This document shows positions 23,112 through 32,861 of a DNA stretch of 38,268 bases, piece by piece. Within the stretch, counting starts at the first letter, position 1; each line of letters starts with the position of its first letter. The notes beneath the pieces are model-generated. The model was not told where the DNA came from. It made no database searches and saw only the letters and a program-made list of their open reading frames with translations. The stretch lies in assembly GCF_016811235.1 (NCBI RefSeq), contig NZ_JAFBID010000062.1:1-38268 (forward strand). The letters run 5' to 3'. Origin of the DNA: Microvirga arabica. GTDB taxonomy: Bacteria; Pseudomonadota; Alphaproteobacteria; Rhizobiales; Beijerinckiaceae. Made by a program: the position numbers and the translations under genes.

Positions 23112-26100
23112 TTGTCCGTCATGAGCTCGCCCCAGGTTGATCCGATAGAACAGCGACAGGGCCGAACCGTGTCACCAGCAGACAATCTCCTTGCAAGCTC
23201 CCCAACGGTGCGGACAAAGAGCGTGAGCCGGAAGGCTCCGCGGATCTACTACGTGCACCCGCTGCTGGCCGGGTCCCTGGATGACTGGGATGCTGTCCTC
23301 GATCACGCAGCCGCCCTGGGCTTCGACACCATCCTGATGGCTCCGCCCTTCGAGCCGGGACATGGCGGCAGCATCTTCCTGCCGCGTGACATGACCCGGC
23401 TTCATCCGAACCTCGGTCATGGTGATGCAGTCGAGGGTGTTGCGCGGCTTGCCGAGAAGGCCAATGCACGTAAGCTCGCTCTGATGCTCGATCTGGTTGT
23501 CGACCGTGTGGCCGCTGACAGCATCTTCGCCCGCGAACTCGGCCTCGCCGCCTCAAACCCGGACGTTCTCGATCCGCGACAGGACCCTTCCGAGAGGGAG
23601 GCGGTCCTCGTTCCATTCGCGGGTGACGATGCGGACGATCACCCCTATCTCAGGATGCTGACTGAGCGCCTGCAAGCACTCGCCGCCGCAGGAATAGCCG
23701 GCTTCCGTTGCCTGCACTGGGACAGGGTTCCCGCATCCGCTTTGAAGCGCTTCATCGCTGAAGTCAGAGGAGACGCACCTGAACTGCGTTTCATTGCCTG
23801 GACACCCGGCACGAATTTTCAGGCAAGGCTGGCGCTTGATGGTGCAGGCTTTGACGGGACGTTCTCCTCCCTGTGCTGGTGGGACCTGAAAGACAGCTGG
23901 ATTGCCGACGAGCACGAACAGCTGAGACGTCTTGGATACGAGATCGCTTTTCCGGAGGTTCCCTTCGACAAGCGCATCACCCATGAGGTGGAACCTCTCG
24001 ATGTGCTCGAGCGGCGCGCAACCCGCGCCCTGCGGCTTGCAGCGTCCCTCGGTGACGGCCTCCTCATTCCTATGGGGTTCGAATTCGGCTGCCGGGACAG
24101 GCTCGATCCGACCCGTGGCGATGGAAGGGGGCTGATTGGATTGCAAGAGCGGGGGAGCTTCGATCTCACCAGAGAAATTCGTGAAGCCAATCAGTCTCTC
24201 ACCCGCAGCAATGAGCCCTTCGCCCGAAAGCCCCTGCATCTCGTGGTGGGGCATGCATCCCCCGTGACTGCTTTGCTGAGGACTGATGCGGAGGATGCAC
24301 GGCAGAGCAAGGTGGCCCGCCTGATCATCGCAAATGCCGATCTCCGGCGAACCGCACAGGCCACAGGTGCGTTCCTGGTGTCCGAGAACGGCGCCCAGTT
24401 CATGCCATTTCGCGAAGTGAGCGAGGGCGGTCTCGAACTCACTCCTACGACCGTGGTTAGACTTCAGCCAGGCGAGGTCCGGATCTTGGAAGGACGCCCC
24501 CTAAGGCCGGTGCTGGGTGCAGTGTCCGTGCCGGCCGTCGAACAAGCCGTTGCGGCACCGCGGCTCGTCATCGAGAACGTCACGCCGGCGGTCGATGGCG
24601 GCGAGTTCCCGGTCAAGCGGATCGTCGGCGAAGTTGTCCGGGTCGAGGCCGACATCTTTGGCGACGGTCACGATCCCCTGGCGGCGGCGTTGGCTTGGAG
24701 GGCGGTCGACGAGGAGCAATGGCGCGAAACCCGCATGACCCTCCTGGTCAACGATCGCTGGAGCGCGGAATTCCCCCTGGAGCGGCTTGGGCGCTATGAA
24801 TTCGCGGTTCTGGCTTGGCGTGATCCCTTTGCGATCTTCCGGTCGGAGCTGGAGAAGAAATACGCAGCCGGCTTGAACGTGACCCTGGAGCTGGAGGAGG
24901 GGCGTCTCCTCGTGGAACAGGCGAGGGTCGAGGCTGGGGGAGACATTGCCGATCGCGTCCACGCGCTGGCCAGCAGACTCGCGGAAGCGGACTATGACAC
25001 GCGGCTTGAGATCCTCCTGGCGCCTGAGACGTCGGAGATCATGACGGCAGCGGACCGGCGGCCATTCATGGTGCGCTCCCAGGCAATCCCCGTCGATGCC
25101 GAACGGACGGCGGCTGGATTCGCGAGCTGGTACGAGCTCTTCCCGCGTTCCATGAGCGATGATCCCAATCGCCACGGCACGTTCGACGATGTGGTCCGCA
25201 AGCTTCCTTATATCCGCGACATGGGATTCGACGTTCTCTACATGACGCCGATCCACCCTATCGGCCGAACGCATCGGAAGGGACGCAATAACAGCCTTAA
25301 CGCTGGCCCGGACGACCCAGGAAGTCCCTATGCCATCGGCTCAGAGGCAGGCGGTCATGACGCCATTCATCCCGAGCTTGGTACCTTCGATGATTTCCGT
25401 CGTCTCGTGGCGGCTGCTGCCGATCATGGGCTGGAGCTGGCGCTCGATATCGCGGTCCAGGCCTCGCCGGACCACCCCTGGCTGAAGGAGCATCCGGACT
25501 GGTTTGACTGGCGCCCGGACGGAACCATCAAGTACGCCGAAAATCCGCCGAAGAAGTACGAGGACATCGTCAACGTGGATTTCTATGCCAAGGGTGCGAT
25601 CCCGTCCCTGTGGCTCGAACTCCGTGACACTATCCTGCTCTGGGTCGAGCAGGGCGTAAAACTCTTCCGCATCGACAACCCCCATACGAAGCCATTTCCA
25701 TTCTGGGAATGGCTGATCGGGGAAGTGCGCCGCGATCACCCGGACGTCGCCTTCCTGTCGGAAGCCTTCACACGGCCGAAGATCATGTACAGGCTCGCCA
25801 AGATCGGGTTCTCGCAATCCTACACCTACTTCACATGGCGCAACGAGAAGGGCGAGATGGCGGAGTACCTGACCGAACTCTCGCAAACGGCGCCGAAGGA
25901 TTTCTTCCGGCCGCATTTCTTCGTGAACACGCCTGACATCAACCCTGATTTCCTGCAGAATGCGCCTCGCTCCGCCTACCTGATCCGCGCGGCGCTCGCC
26001 ACGACGCTCTCCGGACTCTGGGGAATGTACAGCGGCTTCGAGCTCTGCGAAGGTCGGCCCGACGTCAAGAAAAAAGAATACGCCGACAGCGAGAAGTACG

Positions 26101-26492
26101 AGATCCGCGCATGGGATTGGGACCGACCGGGTAACATCATCCGGGAGATCTCGATCCTGAATCGGATCCGGCACGACAATCCGGCCCTGCACTCCCATTT
26201 GAACGTGTCATTCCTCAATGCTTGGAACGACAACATCCTCTTCTTTGAGAAGGCGACTCCCGGGCGTGAGAATGTTCTGCTCATGGCGGTGAGCTTCGAT
26301 CCCCACAATGTGCAGGAGGCCGACGTGGAGTTGCCTCTCTGGAAGTTCGGCCTGCCGGATCACGGTTCCTTGGCTGTCGAGGACCTCGTCCGTCACCACC
26401 GCTTCACCTGGTCCGGCAAGTATCAGCGCATCCGCTGCGATCCGGGCGAACTACCTTTCTCGATCTGGCGTATTGCCCCTAAGGACCAATGA
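23112..26492 (+). CDS. glgE: GlgE maltosyltransferase with an N-terminal degenerate GH13 domain
   Basis: A 1126-residue protein. Residues about 483-1126 are a full GlgE (alpha-1,4-glucan:maltose-1-phosphate maltosyltransferase): the Ig-like N domain (LVIENVTPAVDGGEFPVKR), then a GH13_3 barrel with nucleophile Asp855 (LFRIDNPHTKP) and acid/base Glu884 (FLSEAFTRP). It extends glucans with maltose from maltose 1-phosphate. Residues about 40-480 form a second GH13-like barrel (IYYVHPLLAGSLDDWDAVLD). There the nucleophile block reads GFRCLHWDRV: Leu201 stands where the catalytic Asp should be, so that domain is probably a glucan-binding or structural relic. Rhizobial GlgE proteins of this fused type are known. 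It overlaps the next gene by ATGA. Confidence 0.92.
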   Translation: MSVMSSPQVDPIEQRQGRTVSPADNLLASSPTVRTKSVSRKAPRIYYVHPLLAGSLDDWDAVLDHAAALGFDTILMAPPFEPGHGGSIFLPRDMTRLHPNLGHGDAVEGVARLAEKANARKLALMLDLVVDRVAADSIFARELGLAASNPDVLDPRQDPSEREAVLVPFAGDDADDHPYLRMLTERLQALAAAGIAGFRCLHWDRVPASALKRFIAEVRGDAPELRFIAWTPGTNFQARLALDGAGFDGTFSSLCWWDLKDSWIADEHEQLRRLGYEIAFPEVPFDKRITHEVEPLDVLERRATRALRLAASLGDGLLIPMGFEFGCRDRLDPTRGDGRGLIGLQERGSFDLTREIREANQSLTRSNEPFARKPLHLVVGHASPVTALLRTDAEDARQSKVARLIIANADLRRTAQATGAFLVSENGAQFMPFREVSEGGLELTPTTVVRLQPGEVRILEGRPLRPVLGAVSVPAVEQAVAAPRLVIENVTPAVDGGEFPVKRIVGEVVRVEADIFGDGHDPLAAALAWRAVDEEQWRETRMTLLVNDRWSAEFPLERLGRYEFAVLAWRDPFAIFRSELEKKYAAGLNVTLELEEGRLLVEQARVEAGGDIADRVHALASRLAEADYDTRLEILLAPETSEIMTAADRRPFMVRSQAIPVDAERTAAGFASWYELFPRSMSDDPNRHGTFDDVVRKLPYIRDMGFDVLYMTPIHPIGRTHRKGRNNSLNAGPDDPGSPYAIGSEAGGHDAIHPELGTFDDFRRLVAAAADHGLELALDIAVQASPDHPWLKEHPDWFDWRPDGTIKYAENPPKKYEDIVNVDFYAKGAIPSLWLELRDTILLWVEQGVKLFRIDNPHTKPFPFWEWLIGEVRRDHPDVAFLSEAFTRPKIMYRLAKIGFSQSYTYFTWRNEKGEMAEYLTELSQTAPKDFFRPHFFVNTPDINPDFLQNAPRSAYLIRAALATTLSGLWGMYSGFELCEGRPDVKKKEYADSEKYEIRAWDWDRPGNIIREISILNRIRHDNPALHSHLNVSFLNAWNDNILFFEKATPGRENVLLMAVSFDPHNVQEADVELPLWKFGLPDHGSLAVEDLVRHHRFTWSGKYQRIRCDPGELPFSIWRIAPKDQ

Positions 26493-29400
26493 GAATGCTC
26501 AAGAAGAACGACACGTCCCTCAAGAGCGAAACCTCCCTCGGAACCGATCCGCTCTGGTACAAGGATGCGATCATTTACCAGCTGCACGTGAAGTCGTTCT
26601 TCGATGCCAACAACGACGGCATCGGCGATTTCGCTGGTCTCCTCGCCAAGCTGGATTACATCGCCTCCCTCGGGGTGAATACGATCTGGCTGCTGCCCTT
26701 CTACCCGTCGCCGCGGCTCGATGACGGCTATGACATCGCCGAGTACCGCGATGTCAGCCCCGACTACGGAACTCTGAAGGAGTTTAAGACCTTCGTGCGT
26801 GAGGCTCACGCCAGAGGTCTGCGAGTCATTACGGAGCTGGTGATCAACCACACCTCGGATCAGCATCCCTGGTTCCAACGCGCCCGGCACGCAAAGCCAG
26901 GATCGCGCGACCGCGACTTCTATGTCTGGTCCGACACGGACCAGAAGTACCCGGAGACCCGGATCATCTTCCTCGACACCGAGAAGTCGAACTGGACCTG
27001 GGATCCGGCGGCGGGTGCCTATTTCTGGCATCGCTTCTATTCGCATCAGCCCGATTTGAACTTCGACAATCCGCGTGTTCTCAAGGAGGTCTTGAGCGTC
27101 ATGCGGTTTTGGCTCGACATGGGCATCGACGGGCTGCGCCTCGATGCCATTCCCTACCTTGTGGAGCGGGAAGGCACCAACAACGAGAATCTTCCGGAGA
27201 CCCACGTGGTTCTCAAGAAGATCCGCGCGGCGCTCGATGACACCTATCCGGACCGGATGCTGCTGGCGGAGGCCAATCAATGGCCGGAGGATACGCAGGA
27301 ATATTTTGGCGACGGCGACGAATGCCATATGGCGTTCCACTTCCCGCTGATGCCGCGCATGTACATGGCCATCGCCAAGGAAGACCGTTTCCCCATCACG
27401 GATATCCTGCGTCAGACGCCCGAAATTCCTGAGAACTGCCAGTGGGCGATTTTCCTTCGCAACCATGACGAGCTGACGCTCGAGATGGTGACCGACGAGG
27501 AGCGCGATTACCTCTGGAACACCTATGCGGCCGACAGGCGCGCCCGCATCAATCTTGGCATCCGTCGCCGGCTCGCGCCCCTCATGCAGCGGGACCGCCG
27601 GCGCATCGAGCTGATGAATGCGCTCCTTCTGTCCATGCCCGGAACGCCTGTCGTCTATTATGGCGACGAGATCGGGATGGGCGACAATATCTATCTTGGC
27701 GACCGGGATGGCGTCCGCACGCCCATGCAATGGTCGCCGGACCGCAACGGGGGCTTCTCCAGGGCCGACCCTGCAAGTCTCGTGCTGCCGGCAATCATGG
27801 ACCCGATCTATGGCTTCGAATCTGTCAATGTGGAGGCGCAGAGCCGCGACCAGCATTCGCTCCTGAACTGGATGCGCCGCATGCTGATGCTCCGCCGCAA
27901 CCATCATGCCTTCGGCCGCGGCACCTTCCGGCTCCTCTATCCGGCCAACCGTAAGGTCCTGGCCTATCTGCGGGAGCATGAGGGTGAGACGATCCTGTGT
28001 GTTGCGAACCTGTCGCGGACGCCGCAGGCGGTCGAACTCGATCTGTCGGCATTTGCCGGCCGGGTTCCGGTCGAGATGACCGGCCCGTCACCGTTCCCGC
28101 CCATTGGTCAGCTGACTTACCTGCTGACCCTTCCACCCTATGGTTTCTACTGGTTCCAGCTCACGACGGAAACCGAAAGCCCGCAATGGAGAACGGCACC
28201 TCCTGAGCAGTTGACCGAGTTCGAAACCCTGGTTCTGCGAAGCGGCCTGCAGGGAGGCTTGGAAGAACGGCATCTGCAGACGGTCACCCGGGACATCCTG
28301 CCGACCTATCTGCCGATCCGGCGCTGGTTTGCCTCTAAGAACGAGACGCTGCACGAGGTGCGCATCCCCTGGACGGTGCCGATGCCGTTCGCCGACGATG
28401 TCCTGGTGGCGGAAGTCGAGGCGAGCGTCGGCAAGCGCACCGAGCGTTACTTCCTGCCATTGGGTATTGCATGGGAGAGCGCCGGTGGACTTCCCCTGCC
28501 GCAGCAGCTCGCCTTGGCCCGGGTCCGCAGGGGACCCCGTGTGGGCTTCCTGACGGATGGCTTCGCCATCGACCGGTGGGCGCATGCGGTCCTGCAGGCC
28601 CTGTGCGAGAGATCCACGGTGCGCACCCCGGATGGAGACATCCGGTTCGAGGGCACTTCCGAACTTGATTGCATGGAGGTCACATCGGATGCTTCGGTCC
28701 ACTGGCTCTCGGCCGAGCAGTCAAACAGTTCGTTGATCATCGGCGATCTCGCGATGATCAAGCTCGTACGCCGGGTGTTTGCTGGTACCCATCCGGAGGC
28801 GGAAATGACCCAGTACCTGACGAAGGTCGGGTACCAGAACTCCGCTCCGCTCCTCGGGCAGGTGCTGCGGGTCTCCGAGGATGGGACGCCCCACACGCTC
28901 GCGATCGTTCAGGGCGCCATACGCAACCAGGGCGACGCCTGGAACTGGATGCTCGAGAACCTGAAGCGCACCCTCGACGAATATGAGCTGATCGAGACCG
29001 AAGCGGTCCCGGAGGAGGGGATCTTCACCACTTTGGAGAACTTTGCCGAAGTCGTGGGGCAGCGCCTCGGTGAGTTGCACGTGGCTCTGGCCGCATCGAC
29101 GGACGATCAGGCTTTCGCGCCAATCGAGGCCGGCGCTGAAGAAATCGAAGGCTGGAAGACGAGGGCCAAGGAGCAACTCGTGTCCGCTCTCGATATCCTG
29201 AACGGAGTCCGGGAAGATCTTGATTCCGAGACCGGTGCTCTCGCCGACAGCATTCTGGAGCGTCGTGACGAGTTGACCGCGGCGGTAGATACGCTCGCGG
29301 AGGCCGGCCGTGGGACGCTGCTGACGCGGATCCATGGCGACTTCCACTTCGGCCAGGTCCTTGTCGCGCAGGGCGATGCCTACATCATCGACTTCGAAGG

Positions 29401-29809
29401 CGAGCCGGTGCGCGAGCTGGAAGAAAGGCGCGCGAAGACAAGCCCGCTCCGGGACGTGGCCGGATTGCTGCGCTCTCTCGACTACGTGGCCGTGACCGCA
29501 TCGATGCCCGAGGAGGATATCTCGTCTCCACAGTTCCGCGACATCCGAGGCTCGCTGCTCAGGAACTTCTATGCAGGAGCTCAAAGGGCTTTCCTGGATG
29601 CCTACTGGGATGCTACTGCTCAGGCTCCACAGCTCGGGCTCTCGCCTGACAGGCACCGTTCGCTCCTTGATCTGTTCCTGCTGGAGAAGGCCGCCTACGA
29701 GGTCCAGTATGAGGCCTCCAATCGCCCGAAATGGCTGGCGATCCCTCTCCAGGGTTTGTCCGACATTGTGCATCGCCTCGCAGAAGCGGGCCGCGGAGGA
29801 CAGGAATGA
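26489..29809 (+). CDS. treS: Trehalose synthase-maltokinase fusion (TreS-Mak)
   Basis: A 1106-residue two-enzyme protein. Residues 1 to about 555 are a GH13 trehalose synthase (maltose glucosylmutase) with nucleophile Asp219 (GLRLDAIPYL), acid/base Glu261 (LLAEANQWP) and the Asp of RNHDE. Residues from about 570 are a maltokinase with the catalytic loop HGDFHFGQ (949-956) and the metal motif YIIDFEGEP. Together they turn trehalose into maltose and then maltose 1-phosphate, the donor for GlgE directly upstream. The ATG overlaps the glgE stop, and its own stop overlaps glgB by four bases, so the three products are made together. Confidence 0.95.
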   Translation: MRMLKKNDTSLKSETSLGTDPLWYKDAIIYQLHVKSFFDANNDGIGDFAGLLAKLDYIASLGVNTIWLLPFYPSPRLDDGYDIAEYRDVSPDYGTLKEFKTFVREAHARGLRVITELVINHTSDQHPWFQRARHAKPGSRDRDFYVWSDTDQKYPETRIIFLDTEKSNWTWDPAAGAYFWHRFYSHQPDLNFDNPRVLKEVLSVMRFWLDMGIDGLRLDAIPYLVEREGTNNENLPETHVVLKKIRAALDDTYPDRMLLAEANQWPEDTQEYFGDGDECHMAFHFPLMPRMYMAIAKEDRFPITDILRQTPEIPENCQWAIFLRNHDELTLEMVTDEERDYLWNTYAADRRARINLGIRRRLAPLMQRDRRRIELMNALLLSMPGTPVVYYGDEIGMGDNIYLGDRDGVRTPMQWSPDRNGGFSRADPASLVLPAIMDPIYGFESVNVEAQSRDQHSLLNWMRRMLMLRRNHHAFGRGTFRLLYPANRKVLAYLREHEGETILCVANLSRTPQAVELDLSAFAGRVPVEMTGPSPFPPIGQLTYLLTLPPYGFYWFQLTTETESPQWRTAPPEQLTEFETLVLRSGLQGGLEERHLQTVTRDILPTYLPIRRWFASKNETLHEVRIPWTVPMPFADDVLVAEVEASVGKRTERYFLPLGIAWESAGGLPLPQQLALARVRRGPRVGFLTDGFAIDRWAHAVLQALCERSTVRTPDGDIRFEGTSELDCMEVTSDASVHWLSAEQSNSSLIIGDLAMIKLVRRVFAGTHPEAEMTQYLTKVGYQNSAPLLGQVLRVSEDGTPHTLAIVQGAIRNQGDAWNWMLENLKRTLDEYELIETEAVPEEGIFTTLENFAEVVGQRLGELHVALAASTDDQAFAPIEAGAEEIEGWKTRAKEQLVSALDILNGVREDLDSETGALADSILERRDELTAAVDTLAEAGRGTLLTRIHGDFHFGQVLVAQGDAYIIDFEGEPVRELEERRAKTSPLRDVAGLLRSLDYVAVTASMPEEDISSPQFRDIRGSLLRNFYAGAQRAFLDAYWDATAQAPQLGLSPDRHRSLLDLFLLEKAAYEVQYEASNRPKWLAIPLQGLSDIVHRLAEAGRGGQE

Positions 29810-32013
29810 CGCCCGGACGTGACGATCTCCTTGCCGGCATCGAGTCAGGCAGTGTTCAGGCTTTGATCGAGGGGCGGCATGGGGATCCGTTCTCCATCCT
29901 CGGTCCGCATCCTGCGGGCGGTGGAAGCATTGTCCGCGTCTTCATGCCGGGTGCCAAGTCCGTCGAGGTTCTGCGCCGGCATACAGATGGAGAGCCTGAG
30001 CGGCTCCATCTCGTGCATGCGGATGGGCTGTTTGCCGGAAGGCTCGACTATCGGGACGCCTATCGACTGCGCGTTCACTGGCCCGACGCCGTGCAGGAGC
30101 TGGAAGATCCCTACAGCTTCGGTCTTCTCCTTGGAGATCTCGATCTGCATCTGATCGGGCAGGGCACTCACTACGAACTCGGCTCCGTGCTTGGCGCGCA
30201 GCCCATGACAGTTGACGGTGTAGCCGGCGTGCGATTTGCCGTCTGGGCTCCCAATGCCCGTCGTGTTTCGGTGGTGGGAGACTTCAACGGCTGGGATGGA
30301 CGGCGCAATCCCATGCGCCTGCGCCGGGAGGCGGGGATCTGGGAACTCTTCGTTCCTCGCCTCGGCCCCGGCGAACGCTACAAATACGAGATCGTCGGGC
30401 CGCACGGACAATTGTTGCCGCAGAAGGCCGATCCCATTGCGCGTGCGGCCGAGGCCGCTCCCGGTTCCGCATCTGTTGTCGCTCGGTCCGAGCCTTTCCG
30501 TTGGACGGACTCCGATTGGATGGCGTCAAGAGCCGCGCGCCAGACAGAGGCCTCGCCCATCTCAGTCTACGAAGTCCATGCAGGCTCGTGGATGCGGTTG
30601 GAGCAGGAAGGCGACCGTAGTCTCGATTGGACTGAACTGGCTGATCGCCTGATCCCCTATGTTTCGGGGCTGGGCTTCACCCATATCGAGCTCCTGCCTA
30701 TCACCGAACATCCGTTCGGAGGCTCCTGGGGTTATCAGCCGCTCGGCCTCTTCGCCCCCACCGGGCGGTACGGGACACCGGAAGACTTCGCGGAATTCGT
30801 GAACCGCTGCCATGAGGCCGGACTGGGCGTGATTCTCGACTGGGTTCCGGCTCATTTCCCGACCGACGTGTGGGGTCTGGCTCAATTCGACGGAACGGCG
30901 CTCTACGAGCATCAGGATCCCAGGGAAGGGTTCCACCAGGATTGGAACACCCTGATCTACAATCTCGGCCGCAACGAGGTGAAGGGCTTCCTGATCGCCA
31001 GCGCATTGTTCTGGCTGGAGCGCTTTCACATCGATGCGCTTCGGGTCGATGCCGTGGCATCGATGCTCTACCGCGACTACAGCCGGAAAGCGGATGAGTG
31101 GATCCCGAACAAGTACGGCGGCAGAGAAAACCTCGAGGCCATCGAGTTCTTCAAGCATCTGAACAGCATCGTTGCCCAAAGATGCCATGGGGCGATCACG
31201 ATCGCAGAGGAATCCACCGCCTGGCCTGGCGTCACACGGCCGCCCGAAGAAGGTGGGCTCGGCTTTACGTTCAAGTGGAACATGGGCTGGATGCATGACA
31301 CGCTCCACTACGTGGAGCAGGATCCGATCTACCGGAGCTACAATCACGGTGCCTTTACGTTCGGCATGGTCTATGCCTTTACCGAGCGCTTCATCCTTCC
31401 CCTGTCGCATGATGAAGTCGTGCACGGGAAAGGTTCGCTGATCCGGAAGATGCCGGGCGATGAATGGCAGCGGTTTGCCAATCTCAGAGCCTATTTCGGA
31501 TATATGTGGGCTCACCCGGGCAAAAAACTTCTCTTCATGGGAGGCGAGATCGCGCAGGAGCGGGAGTGGAACCACGATGCGTCGATCTCCTGGGAACTGC
31601 TGGACTATCTGCGGCACTCCGGAGTCCAAAGGCTCGTCCGAGACCTCAACCGCATCTATGCGGCCGAGCCGGCGCTCCACGGCACCGACAGCGATCCTGG
31701 CGGCTTCGAATGGGCGGTGGTGGATGATTCCGCGAACTCGGTTTTCGCCATGCTGCGGCTGGCAAAAGACGGCAGCTCGATCATCCTTGCTGTCAGCAAC
31801 ATGACCCCCGTTCCGAGAATAGCCTATCGGATTGGAGTGCCCAGGGCGGGTCTCTGGAATGAAATTCTCAATACGGATGCCGAGATCTATGGCGGCAGCA
31901 ACTTCGGCAATGGCGGCGCTCTTCAGGCCGAGGAGGTTCCATCTCACGGACGCCCCTTCTCCTTGAGTCTCGCGCTCCCGCCATTGAGCACGATTCTGCT
32001 TCGGTGGGGTTAG
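29806..32013 (+). CDS. glgB: 1,4-alpha-glucan branching enzyme
   Basis: A 735-residue GH13 branching enzyme of the usual long form. It has an N1 domain (EGRHGDPFSILGPH), a CBM48 module (FAVWAPNARRVSVVGDFNGW) and a catalytic barrel. The nucleophile is Asp415 (ALRVDAVASMLYRDYSR) and the acid/base Glu468 (TIAEESTAWP); the 53-residue spacing equals that of E. coli GlgB. It introduces alpha-1,6 branches into glucan made by GlgE. Start at 29806 overlaps the treS stop; a more upstream in-frame start would lie inside treS. Confidence 0.96.
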   Translation: MTPGRDDLLAGIESGSVQALIEGRHGDPFSILGPHPAGGGSIVRVFMPGAKSVEVLRRHTDGEPERLHLVHADGLFAGRLDYRDAYRLRVHWPDAVQELEDPYSFGLLLGDLDLHLIGQGTHYELGSVLGAQPMTVDGVAGVRFAVWAPNARRVSVVGDFNGWDGRRNPMRLRREAGIWELFVPRLGPGERYKYEIVGPHGQLLPQKADPIARAAEAAPGSASVVARSEPFRWTDSDWMASRAARQTEASPISVYEVHAGSWMRLEQEGDRSLDWTELADRLIPYVSGLGFTHIELLPITEHPFGGSWGYQPLGLFAPTGRYGTPEDFAEFVNRCHEAGLGVILDWVPAHFPTDVWGLAQFDGTALYEHQDPREGFHQDWNTLIYNLGRNEVKGFLIASALFWLERFHIDALRVDAVASMLYRDYSRKADEWIPNKYGGRENLEAIEFFKHLNSIVAQRCHGAITIAEESTAWPGVTRPPEEGGLGFTFKWNMGWMHDTLHYVEQDPIYRSYNHGAFTFGMVYAFTERFILPLSHDEVVHGKGSLIRKMPGDEWQRFANLRAYFGYMWAHPGKKLLFMGGEIAQEREWNHDASISWELLDYLRHSGVQRLVRDLNRIYAAEPALHGTDSDPGGFEWAVVDDSANSVFAMLRLAKDGSSIILAVSNMTPVPRIAYRIGVPRAGLWNEILNTDAEIYGGSNFGNGGALQAEEVPSHGRPFSLSLALPPLSTILLRWG

Positions 32014-32036
32014 CCGAGCCTCTGGCTCCAAACGCC

Positions 32037-32264
32037 TTAGAAAACGTCGTCCTTCTGGAAGCAGGGAACGGCTCCTTCGCGTTCATGGAATGCGAAGGTG
32101 CAGCGGTGCTCGAGTGCAAAATCGGCAATGCGTTTGAGCGCTTCCTGAGACTCGTATGAGATCGTGACCTCACCGAACATGCCTGCCAGGACGTTCTCCG
32201 GGACCGTGAGAGTCGCTCCAGGGTCCATCTGGTCAAGCTTCTGAGCCAAATCCTCTTTGGTCAT
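32037..32264 (-). CDS. Small hypothetical protein (75 aa)
   Basis: The product begins MTKEDLAQKLDQMDPGATLT and ends with an alpha/beta pattern (EALKRIADFALEHRCTFAFHE). GGAGG lies 5 bases before the ATG, which decides the start over a longer frame reaching 32384. It converges with glgB, 23 bases away. I do not recognise a named family; the pattern of a short helix, a strand with PENVLAGMFG and a C-terminal helix-strand resembles small rhizobial conserved hypotheticals. Confidence 0.6.
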   Translation of the reverse strand: MTKEDLAQKLDQMDPGATLTVPENVLAGMFGEVTISYESQEALKRIADFALEHRCTFAFHEREGAVPCFQKDDVF

Positions 32265-32431
32265 TCCGGCCTCCGTCTCTGCTCTCCATCGTACCAAAAC
32301 TCTCGGCGGCGGAAGCAAGATCCCACTTCGTGCTGAGTGTTTGTTTGGAGCGGGAGGCCGGCTTCCGCGCCCATGAGGAAACATGTTCCCGCACTCGGCA
32401 TTGACCCGACGTCTGAAGGAGAGGAACCATC

Positions 32432-32788
32432 ATGACCCAGGACAAGACCGGACCAGATGCGACGCCTCGCATCGGACTCGATCTCGGCCGCCAGATTTTC
32501 GATGACTCGAACGGCGACCACCAGAAGGATCAGCAATCGGGCGCCAGCGAGGAGGCCGTCCGCCAGAGGGCTTACGAGATATGGGAGAATGAGGGGCGCG
32601 CAGGCGATCCGCACGATCACTGGTACAGGGCTGAGCGTGAACTGAACCAAGGGCAGTCGGAACAATCCGTCGCAACCGTCGAAGATGCATCCCCTGCCGC
32701 GGCCATCGGCGCGGTCGAGGCCGTGACGGAACAACCTGCTGGAGAAGGCATTGCCCAGAAGAAAACCCGGCGCAAGCGCACTTCCTGA
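32432..32788 (+). CDS. DUF2934-domain protein
   Basis: A 118-residue acidic protein. The centre (about residues 39-72) is a DUF2934 motif: EEAVRQRAYEIWENEGR, then DHWYRAERELNQ. The flanks are low in complexity; the tail is basic (KKTRRKRTS). AGGAGAGG precedes the ATG. DUF2934 proteins are widespread in rhizobia and often have stress-associated neighbours; molecular function is unknown. No clear EcfG site was found upstream. Confidence 0.75.
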   Translation: MTQDKTGPDATPRIGLDLGRQIFDDSNGDHQKDQQSGASEEAVRQRAYEIWENEGRAGDPHDHWYRAERELNQGQSEQSVATVEDASPAAAIGAVEAVTEQPAGEGIAQKKTRRKRTS

Positions 32789-32861
32789 AGGTTGAGGCTC
32801 AAGCTCCTGCCGGCTCATGCTCATCGGACATTCTGGTGCTAAGACTAGAGCGATGAGGCCG

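Noticed and set aside
26423..27979. 518-codon minus-strand frame inside treS
   Set aside because: Antisense to the GH13 domain with intact catalytic residues; no family features.
32378..32390. GGAAACATGTTCC as an operator
   Set aside because: The arms match over only four bases with an unequal centre; chance is likely and no regulator is nearby.
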